Positions 14,641 to 19,887 of a stretch of DNA of 19,887 bases are shown here, in pieces. Source of the stretch: an uncultured bacterium (GTDB taxonomy: Bacteria; Cloacimonadota; Cloacimonadia; Cloacimonadales; Cloacimonadaceae); the NCBI GenBank assembly GCA_937924555.1, contig CALDSN010000126.1:1-19887 (forward strand), in the 5' to 3' direction. Both the position numbers and the translations under genes were made by a program. The notes under the pieces were generated by a model that worked only from the letters and a program-made list of their open reading frames with translations, was not told where the DNA came from and made no database searches. Each line of letters begins with the position of its first letter. The stretch's first letter is position 1.

Positions 14641-16281
14641 ATGATTAACGAAAAGCTTATTCCCTATTTGTCAGATTCAATTAAAGAATACTGGGATACT
14701 CCCGCCTTCACTGATTACCCGGGTACTGCCCTCAGCTATGGCGATGTTGATCGCCGTATCCTCTGGTTACACCGCCTGTTCAAAACAGCCTCCATAACCA
14801 AAGGAAGCAAGATTGCCATTGCGGGAAAGAATTGCAGCTCTTGGGCAACAGTTTGGCTTTCCACCATCACCTATGGTGCCACTGTTGTGCCCATCCTTGC
14901 CGCTTTCTCCCCCGAGGATACTCAGCACATCGTTAATCACAGCGATGCCGAACTGCTGTTCATCTCCAAAGATAAATACGACACCATCGATGCGGAGCAG
15001 ATGCGCAAGGTTAAATATATCTTCTCTCTGGAGACTTTCACCCTTTTGCATAACAATGTGGATGCCAAGAAAGAGCTTATTCCCTCTTTGGCAGACACTC
15101 CGGATTTAACCAACCTGAAACGCTCGGAACTGAACTTTGCGGATGTGTGCGACAACGAGGATATTGCCGCCATTATCTACACCAGTGGCACCACCGGTTT
15201 CAGCAAGGGTGTGATGCTCCCCCATCGCAGCCTGCTGGCAAACCTCATCGTTGCCCGGGAAAACCTCCTCTTCCATGTGGGTGCCAAAGTGCTGGCTTTC
15301 CTCCCTCTTGCTCATGCCTACGCCTGCAGTTTCGACCTGCTATATCCCTTCACCCGCGGCAATCATATAAACTTCCTGGATAAAATCCCCGCTCCCAAGA
15401 TTCTTCTCGCCGGGATGCAAGACCTCAAACCACACGTTGTGTTGACCGTTCCTTTGCTGGTGGAAAAGATATACAAGAAACAGCTTCAACCCTTGGTAAA
15501 CACACCCAAGATGCAACGCTTGCTAAAGATACCCGTGCTTAATAAAATTATCTGCAAGAAGATACGTGCCAAGCTGATTACTGCCTTCGGTGGGGATGTG
15601 CGCGAACTCATCACCGGTGGGGCACCCATGAATGCCGAAGTGGAACAGTTTATGAAGCTGATAAAGTTCCCCTTCACCATTGGCTATGGGATGACAGAAT
15701 GCGGTCCCCTCATCGCTTATGCCGGTTGGGCTGAACACCGCTTCGAATCCAGCGGACGCAAGGTTAAATTCTTGGATATCAAAATAGACTCTCCCAATCC
15801 CGAAAAGATACCCGGTGAAATCCTGATTAAAGGCGAACAAGTGTTCACCGGATATTACAAGTTCGAAGAAGCAACCCACGAAGTGCTTAAAGACGGATGG
15901 CTACACAGCGGCGACATCGGCACCATGGATGCCGATGGCTTTGTGTATATCCGCGGACGCAGCAAGAACATGATTCTCGGTCCTTCCGGTGAGAATATCT
16001 ATCCGGAGCTGGTGGAGCAGAAGCTATGCAACCTCCCTTACGTGCTGGAAGCCCTGGTGCTGGAGCGTGACAGGCAACTGCATGCCCTCATCTATCCCGA
16101 TCTGGAAAGCCTTGATGCCGCCCATATCCTGGAAAGCAAACTGCCCGAGATTATGGAACAAAACCGCAAGGATGCCAATAAAATGATGGCAGAATTCAGC
16201 CGCATCGCCAAAATCCACATCGTGAACGAGCCTTTCCAAAAGACCCCCACCCAAAAGATTAAACGCTACCTATATAGCTGA
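14641..16281 (+). CDS. AMP-forming acyl-CoA synthetase/ligase (long-chain FadD-like)
   Basis: A 546-residue ANL-superfamily adenylating enzyme. IYTSGTTGFSKGVML (179-193) is the ATP P-loop, GYGMTECGPL (348-357) the A5 motif, SGDIG (423-427) the ribose-binding Asp, and GRSKNMILGPSGENIYPE the hinge. TPTQKIKRYLY carries the C-terminal catalytic Lys, most likely K539. The mid-section FLPLAHAYACSFDLLYPF and the insertion LQPLVNTPKMQRLLK resemble long-chain fatty acyl-CoA ligases and acyl-ACP synthetases. The likely reaction is fatty acid plus ATP to acyl-AMP, then acyl-CoA. The enzyme is cytosolic or membrane-associated. AGGAG lies just upstream of the ATG. A phospholipid-remodelling or fatty acid salvage role is inference; chain length is unknown. 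Confidence 0.9.
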   Translation: MINEKLIPYLSDSIKEYWDTPAFTDYPGTALSYGDVDRRILWLHRLFKTASITKGSKIAIAGKNCSSWATVWLSTITYGATVVPILAAFSPEDTQHIVNHSDAELLFISKDKYDTIDAEQMRKVKYIFSLETFTLLHNNVDAKKELIPSLADTPDLTNLKRSELNFADVCDNEDIAAIIYTSGTTGFSKGVMLPHRSLLANLIVARENLLFHVGAKVLAFLPLAHAYACSFDLLYPFTRGNHINFLDKIPAPKILLAGMQDLKPHVVLTVPLLVEKIYKKQLQPLVNTPKMQRLLKIPVLNKIICKKIRAKLITAFGGDVRELITGGAPMNAEVEQFMKLIKFPFTIGYGMTECGPLIAYAGWAEHRFESSGRKVKFLDIKIDSPNPEKIPGEILIKGEQVFTGYYKFEEATHEVLKDGWLHSGDIGTMDADGFVYIRGRSKNMILGPSGENIYPELVEQKLCNLPYVLEALVLERDRQLHALIYPDLESLDAAHILESKLPEIMEQNRKDANKMMAEFSRIAKIHIVNEPFQKTPTQKIKRYLYS

Positions 16282-16326
16282 TTTACACTCTATACACTGG
16301 CTAAAAGAACTGGGCAGATTTTCCTG

Positions 16327-16373
16327 CCTTCATAGTGTAGCGGGTGACAGTTTTTGCTTTCGGTGACAGATTT
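16327..16373 (-). repeat. 47-bp dispersed repeat, copy 2 (inverted relative to 6285-6331)
   Basis: The reverse complement matches copy 1 at 38 of 47 positions; the central segment accounts for 7 of the 9 differences. The TGTCACC words keep the 19-bp spacing found in copy 1. It lies 45 nt after the acyl-CoA synthetase-like gene and about 107 nt before the lipoprotein gene. The two intergenic regions share nothing else of note. Confidence 0.75.
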
Positions 16374-16479
16374 GGTGTGGTTTTGCTATGGAAGCCAATA
16401 GATGGGATTGAGGCTTCCTCCGGTTGATATCTCCGTTCACATAATGAATGATGAGAATACACCATAAGGAGCTAAAGAT

Positions 16480-17115
16480 ATGCGACCCTTAGTTTTGTTG
16501 GTTACAGTGCTTGCTTTAGTGCTTTTTTTATCCAGTTGTAATTCTACTGGGCTTACCGATCCCTTTGTTGAGGAGAACATTGTTGACTATGTACCCCCCT
16601 CGGACTGTGATTATCGCATTTCTTTCGTCCCATATGACGAAACAAAAGGGCTGTACAAACTGTTGAGGAGTTTTGATGACCAAGATAACCATTTCTATTC
16701 TCTAACCTTCAACGGAAGGTATGTTGATATTTCATGCGGAGTGATTAATATCGTATATGCTACTCCGGGAGTAACATACAGAGGTGTATTCACAATTGAC
16801 GGTGTTAGTCACCCCTACACAATCAAGCTTGCCCATAACATCAGAAGAGAGAACTGTGATAATGGCAGTTCAACCCCTCGTTTAACTTGGTCTTTGCCAG
16901 CCTCCAATAAGCATCAATTTGTTGATGCTCGGTTCACAACAGGTGATGGTGAGGATGATATCAACATCCCAATAGCTGCCAACAGGAGGGAGTATACATT
17001 CTCCTCCCGAGCATATATCAGTGTTACAATTGGTACCCTAAACTCATTCTATGATAGTGGTTGCAAACTCGGCGTATATTCGTGGAGTTATAAAGATTTC
17101 TACTTCGATAAGTAG
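16480..17115 (+). CDS. Predicted lipoprotein of unknown function
   Basis: A 211-residue protein with a clear type II signal: hydrophobic 4-17 followed by the lipobox LSSC with Cys 20, so it should be a lipid-anchored outer- or inner-membrane protein. The mature part is beta-rich with Tyr- and Asn-containing strands, six further Cys residues (43, 86, 126 and 193 among those readable) and no motif I recognise. AAGGAG (16466-16471) is 8 nt before the ATG. It stands alone between the ligase gene and the repeat island, and no partner is suggested. It may be a lineage-specific or recently acquired gene. Confidence 0.75.
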   Translation: MRPLVLLVTVLALVLFLSSCNSTGLTDPFVEENIVDYVPPSDCDYRISFVPYDETKGLYKLLRSFDDQDNHFYSLTFNGRYVDISCGVINIVYATPGVTYRGVFTIDGVSHPYTIKLAHNIRRENCDNGSSTPRLTWSLPASNKHQFVDARFTTGDGEDDINIPIAANRREYTFSSRAYISVTIGTLNSFYDSGCKLGVYSWSYKDFYFDK

Positions 17116-17146
17116 GTCTTTGGCATCTACTGCCAAGTGCGATAAA

Positions 17147-17185
17147 GTCCCCATCGGAACGATATTTTAGGTAGAAATGGAATCC
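17147..17185. repeat. REP-like palindromic unit, copy A
   Basis: Begins with GTCCCCATCGGAAC, a decayed version of the perfect palindrome in copy B, followed by an AT-rich tail (GATATTTTAGGTAGAAATGG). It aligns to copy B with three substitutions and three single-base gaps over 40 columns, and the copies start 59 bp apart. Confidence 0.75.
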
Positions 17186-17205
17186 CCAATCATATAACCA
17201 TTCGA

Positions 17206-17243
17206 GTCCCATCGGGACGACATTTTAGATAGAATGGTAATCC
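17206..17243. repeat. REP-like palindromic unit, copy B
   Basis: Starts with the perfect palindrome GTCCC-ATC-GGGAC (17206-17218), which is followed by an AT-rich tail (GACATTTTAGATAGAATGG) matching copy A. The hairpin core plus tail in tandem is the form taken by REP/BIME-type intergenic elements. Confidence 0.75.
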
Positions 17244-17244
17244 A

Positions 17245-17262
17245 CAAGTCTTCCAAGTCTTC
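17245..17262. repeat. 9-bp tandem duplication
   Basis: CAAGTCTTC occurs twice in direct tandem (17245-17253 and 17254-17262), immediately after copy B and just before the long hairpin. Confidence 0.6.
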
Positions 17263-17268
17263 TGTGCC

Positions 17269-17401
17269 GTAATTTCCTGCCCCTCACCAAGGTCTTGCCT
17301 ATGGGGTTACCGTTGAGATGCGGTTGCGATACCCAGCACTTCGCTGGGAATCGCAACCGCATCTCAACTGTAACCCCATAGGCAAGGGGCAGGATAATTA
17401 C
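17269..17401. repeat. Long hairpin/inverted repeat of 133 nt
   Basis: The core arms 17294-17337 and 17343-17386 pair at 42 of 44 positions around a 5-nt loop (ACTTC). The outer arms 17269-17283 and 17386-17401 continue the stem (GTAATT...CCTGCCCC against GGGGCAGG...AATTAC) beyond a one-sided bulge at about 17284-17293. It has no room for a gene. Such a fold would be very stable as RNA or as extruded single-stranded DNA. It resembles a miniature inverted-repeat element or a solo palindromic repeat. No flanking target duplication was clear. Confidence 0.85.
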
Positions 17402-17632
17402 AGATATCCACATGCAAGTGACCATGAGTGAAACAAACGACATAACACGATAACCAACAAGCAATAGTGAAGCATGTCATAAGCTATAAACGGACTATTA
17501 GTGCGGATGAATTGCCGCACCAAGAAACACAAAGGGGAAGCTCCTACAATGCATTATTAACCATTTAACCTGATAACCTGAAATGAGCGCAGCTCGTTTA
17601 ACTTCTAACGTTTAGCGTCTAACCTCACGCCC

Positions 17633-18709
17633 TTACTTCTCCCAGATTAGCCCATCTTCGCGGATGTGCAGCGTGGCTTCGGTGCTGCTGAGCTTCAGGC
17701 TAATGATATAGGATTGGTCGGTGCGTTGGATGTTCACGGGGATTTTACGTCCTGCCACCAGATATGGCTTAGCACCCAGTTTTTTGATGCTTTTGGCATA
17801 GTATCCCTTATCCATGTGGAACTGCTTCTGCAGGTAATAGAGTTGGCGGAGGTATTCTTTGGTAGATTCTTTGAGTGGTAGAGCCGGCTGAAGCAAAACC
17901 TCACCGGCATTGGTGTGGGAGAAGAAGATGTATCCCCAGCGTTCGGGATAGTGCATGGCAACCAAGCCTTGGGGACTCCACACCCAGTTCATTTCGGGGA
18001 AAAGAGGGTGTTTCACGAACCTGCCGTCCTGCACCACGGATTGCCACTGAACGCGGGAGAAGTTCATACGCCAATAATCCCCATCCCTCGGAGGACAGGG
18101 CATGTGAGCGCACTCCGCAAGAGACTCCCAGGGGAGCAGCATCTCAATCTGCCAGCCACGTTCCCTATCTTTGGGATTATTGCTGATATCATCGATGTTG
18201 ACGGCAGTTTGCAGTCCCTTGATATCCCAAGAGTTAACCGCCACTTGATCTCTATCGCGATAGGGCTTGATGAGTAGGAGATCCCACACGGTGTTGAAGG
18301 CATTTATCTCCAGTTCATAATAGTCGTGAGTGTCCCCATCGGGATCGATGAACACCTCAAAATCATTATCGTGAAAGATAACGGCATCTCGCTGGGTAAT
18401 GGTTGCCCAAACACGTGGCTCCTCAAGCTCTGCTGCGATATACAACCCCCTCTCCGACCACAGCATCTTGGCTCTGGTGTTCAGATAAGGAAGGGGTTTC
18501 AGTGAGCCTTCAATATCCACAAAGTCCGCAGTCCATGCGGCTTTAGTCCACGCTTCCTCATAGGGATGCCCATCGATGATAATATCGCCATAAGCCTTTT
18601 GCACCGTGTAACAAAGGGGAGCAAAGTCACCCTGGGGAACGGGGAAGATATCCCGTGCATATGCTGTGATGCACAGAGATATGATAATGATAAGGAATGT
18701 AAGCCTCAT
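17633..18709 (-). CDS. Exported CBM9-like carbohydrate-binding family protein
   Basis: A 358-residue protein with a signal peptide (1-18, RLTFLIIIISLCITAYA). The body matches the CBM9-like fold (carbohydrate-binding family 9-like): YGDIIIDGHPYEEAWTKAAW near the N-terminus, LWSERGLYIAAELEEP, DNDFEVFIDPDGDTHDYYELEINAFNTVWDL and WQIEMLLPWESL, with the metal- and sugar-binding Asp/Tyr pattern. The start is placed at ATG 18709, not further upstream: GAGG lies 5 nt before it, a signal peptide follows directly, and it lies 7 nt after the GH130 stop. Together with the GH enzymes it probably captures or processes an oligosaccharide outside the cytoplasm. Confidence 0.85.
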   Translation of the reverse strand: MRLTFLIIIISLCITAYARDIFPVPQGDFAPLCYTVQKAYGDIIIDGHPYEEAWTKAAWTADFVDIEGSLKPLPYLNTRAKMLWSERGLYIAAELEEPRVWATITQRDAVIFHDNDFEVFIDPDGDTHDYYELEINAFNTVWDLLLIKPYRDRDQVAVNSWDIKGLQTAVNIDDISNNPKDRERGWQIEMLLPWESLAECAHMPCPPRDGDYWRMNFSRVQWQSVVQDGRFVKHPLFPEMNWVWSPQGLVAMHYPERWGYIFFSHTNAGEVLLQPALPLKESTKEYLRQLYYLQKQFHMDKGYYAKSIKKLGAKPYLVAGRKIPVNIQRTDQSYIISLKLSSTEATLHIREDGLIWEK

Positions 18710-18716
18710 ATATGCC

Positions 18717-19664
18717 TCATTCTGCCCGGGCTTGGGCAAGCAGTTCTTTAACCGTGGTGATGGCAAGGGCAACACAGGTGTCGGCAGCCCCATAATATAT
18801 GTAGATAGGGGTATCGTTATCCAAAACAGGTTTGGGGTCAACTGGGATGGCGGCACTGGGGAAAACCACATTTGGCACCTGTCCGGTTGTTTCATATAAC
18901 TCTCTGGGTTCCAGGATGTTATAGCGTCCCCGTGCAAGGGTTTGCCAAGGTTTATCCCTATCCTGCAGAGAGATTCCCGCCTGGTAGATATTGCTGCTGC
19001 CAAAGTGTGTGGCAACGCCGTGATAGAGGTGCAGCCAGCCTTCATTACATAGCAAAGGAGGGGGACCGGAGCCGATCAGTTCATCCCAATAATGCGATCT
19101 CCCGGCAAACAACTCCCCCACAGGATGCCAGGAAAGCATGTCCTCCGACTCGCTGCAGATGATATGTGAACCGGTCTTTACTCCGTTGGGGAGAATGTGG
19201 TTATTGGGGCGTTCAAAGCGGTACCTTGTCCCGGAAAGCAGCACTCCGTTGCGAACATCCGCTTGGGAGGCGATGCCCAGGAAGTCCATGGCGACAAAAT
19301 CCACGCTGCGGAAATAGCCCAAATAGCAGCCTGCAGAGGTATCCATGGCGCAGAAGATGTGGTAATAACCCGCCTTATCGGGAGTGATACGGGCATCATA
19401 GATGTGGTAGATGTGGTGGGGACAGCGTTCCAGATGATGAATTGCCACAGGTTGGTCGCTAATCTCAAAGCTGATGCCATCGTGGGAAACAGCCTTAACA
19501 AAGAAGGTTTCGCGGGCACGGTTCTGCACCCGAAGCAGCAAGAGGAAAGCTCCCTCGTGCCACACTCCGCCGGGGTTGAACACCGAGGATACATCTTGCA
19601 GGGCATGATGCTTCAGCTTGAGGTCTTTGCGTGTAATGACGGGGTTCTTAAGATAGCGTAACAA
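18717..19664 (-). CDS. GH130 family glycosidase/phosphorylase
   Basis: A 315-residue five-bladed beta-propeller-type GH130 protein: NPVITRKDL and SVFNPGGVWHEGAFLLLLR near the N-terminus, the catalytic-site segment YDARITP (D90), GSGPPPLLCNEGWLHLYHGV, and VFPSAAIPVD with IYIYYGAADTCVA at the end. GH130 enzymes phosphorolyse or hydrolyse beta-mannosides (mannosyl-glucose, mannosyl-GlcNAc and related links). The start is a TTG at 19664: GGAGG (+ strand CCTCC 19671-19675) sits 6 nt upstream, the length then fits the family, and a longer upstream frame would only copy the end of the GH20 gene. It overlaps that gene by 17 nt. There is no signal peptide, so it is probably cytosolic, acting on imported oligosaccharides. 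Confidence 0.9.
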   Translation of the reverse strand: MLRYLKNPVITRKDLKLKHHALQDVSSVFNPGGVWHEGAFLLLLRVQNRARETFFVKAVSHDGISFEISDQPVAIHHLERCPHHIYHIYDARITPDKAGYYHIFCAMDTSAGCYLGYFRSVDFVAMDFLGIASQADVRNGVLLSGTRYRFERPNNHILPNGVKTGSHIICSESEDMLSWHPVGELFAGRSHYWDELIGSGPPPLLCNEGWLHLYHGVATHFGSSNIYQAGISLQDRDKPWQTLARGRYNILEPRELYETTGQVPNVVFPSAAIPVDPKPVLDNDTPIYIYYGAADTCVALAITTVKELLAQARAE

Positions 19665-19887
19665 AATAATCCTCCAATGCGGATAAGCGGGAAGTGAAAG
19701 AGCCGAAGTCACTATCCGGGTTCCAGGCTCGTTCTGCCAGAGCAGTTGCACGGGGGTGCAGCATGGAAAAAAGCTCTTGGGGAGTGCGCATGTGTTCTGT
19801 CCAGATGTTTGCCTGCATGCCCAGGCACAGTTCCGATGCGGGATAATGCCTGTGGTCTAAGCTATACACATTTTCCAAAGTGCTGAT
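19648..19887 (-). CDS. GH20 family beta-N-acetylhexosaminidase, C-terminal part (cut by window edge)
   Basis: Only the last 79 residues are inside the window; the gene continues beyond base 19887. The end shows LGMQANIWTEHMRTPQEL and PRATALAERAWNP followed by DFGSFTSRL, the C-terminal signature of GH20 hexosaminidases (conserved Trp and Glu of the active-site barrel end). The catalytic Asp-Glu pair lies outside the window, so activity cannot be checked. The enzyme would release terminal GlcNAc or GalNAc. Its stop (19648-19650) lies inside the start of the GH130 gene, showing tight coupling of an N-glycan- or mannose/GlcNAc-degrading operon. Confidence 0.85.
   Translation of the reverse strand: MSTLENVYSLDHRHYPASELCLGMQANIWTEHMRTPQELFSMLHPRATALAERAWNPDSDFGSFTSRLSALEDYFVTLS

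Larger units (their letters stand above)
17116..17632. other. Non-coding repeat island between convergent genes
   Basis: About 517 nt with no credible gene, between the plus-strand lipoprotein gene and the minus-strand CBM9-like gene. It holds two copies of a REP-like unit, a 9-bp tandem duplication, a 133-nt hairpin, a small perfect stem GTGCGG...CCGCAC (17501-17520) and, at 17591-17623, a run of short TTTAAC/TCTAAC words that looks like a decayed repeat. No T-tract terminator was found for either gene, so one of these hairpins may stop both transcripts. Confidence 0.7.

Noticed and set aside
16310..16330. Terminator GGCAG...CTGCC after the acyl-CoA synthetase-like gene
   Set aside because: Five-bp stem without a following T-tract.
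6285..16373. Composite transposon bounded by the two inverted 47-bp copies
   Set aside because: The enclosed 10 kb holds housekeeping genes such as ribH and nusB and no transposase, so the copies are better read as separate elements.
17147..17243. CRISPR array
   Set aside because: Only two units, imperfect and with internal gaps, one short spacer of about 20 nt, and no cas genes nearby.
18326..18342. Third copy of the GTCCC-ATC-GGGAC repeat (TCCCCATCGGGATC)
   Set aside because: It codes for the conserved acidic PDGD segment of the CBM9-like protein and lacks the AT-rich tail, so it is coincidence.
18710..19045. N-terminal extension of the CBM9-like frame to 19045
   Set aside because: It runs over the end of GH130 in another frame; the signal peptide and ribosome binding site support ATG 18709.
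19665..19751. N-terminal extension of the GH130 frame to an ATG at 19751
   Set aside because: This stretch overlaps the conserved end of GH20 in another frame, and the strong ribosome binding site points to TTG 19664.

Overview
The window looks like a chromosomal segment of a Gram-negative, probably anaerobic bacterium. Three features point to an uncultured-type lineage near Cloacimonadota or the Fibrobacterota/Bacteroidota group. A large secreted beta-helix protein ends in a type-IX-secretion-like sorting domain, there is an LpxH-type lipid A enzyme (so an outer membrane), and several genes encode lipoproteins or exported proteins. This placement is inference from gene content; no rRNA or other phylogenetic marker is present. 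Coding density is high, and almost every gene has a clear purine-rich ribosome binding site.

Layout. (1) 261-3489, plus strand: a catalytically degenerate histidyl-tRNA-synthetase paralogue, a RidA deaminase, a PduO/MMAB-type corrinoid adenosyltransferase, phosphoglycerate mutase and a small 2[4Fe-4S] ferredoxin missed by ORF-length filters. A terminator hairpin follows. (2) 3582-6164: the exported beta-helix protein, with its own terminator. (3) 6453-12179: ribH and nusB run into five closely packed genes for a GT2 glycosyltransferase, a radical SAM enzyme, a PP2C-like/membrane/PQQ-propeller protein, a DUF4159 protein and an LpxH-like phosphoesterase. Junctions in this block run from a 17-nt overlap to a 6-nt gap, so it reads as one translationally coupled operon. 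(4) 12207-14528: an exported cyclophilin with a large insertion, an FMN split-barrel protein, a 66-residue unknown protein and a ZIP metal transporter. (5) 14641-17115: an acyl-CoA-synthetase-like enzyme and an orphan lipoprotein. (6) 17116-17632: a non-coding stretch full of repeats between convergent genes. (7) 17633-19887, minus strand: a glycan-degrading operon transcribed GH20 (cut by the window edge), GH130, exported CBM9-like protein.

The most distinctive content is four-fold: the pseudo-HisRS; the envelope operon 7379-12179, whose GT2/radical SAM/PP2C-propeller/DUF4159 core has no pathway I can name; a 47-bp dispersed repeat found in inverted orientation about 10 kb apart (6285-6331 and 16327-16373); and the repeat island with a 133-nt hairpin and REP-like palindromic units. 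No tRNA, rRNA, CRISPR array, integrase or intact insertion sequence was seen.
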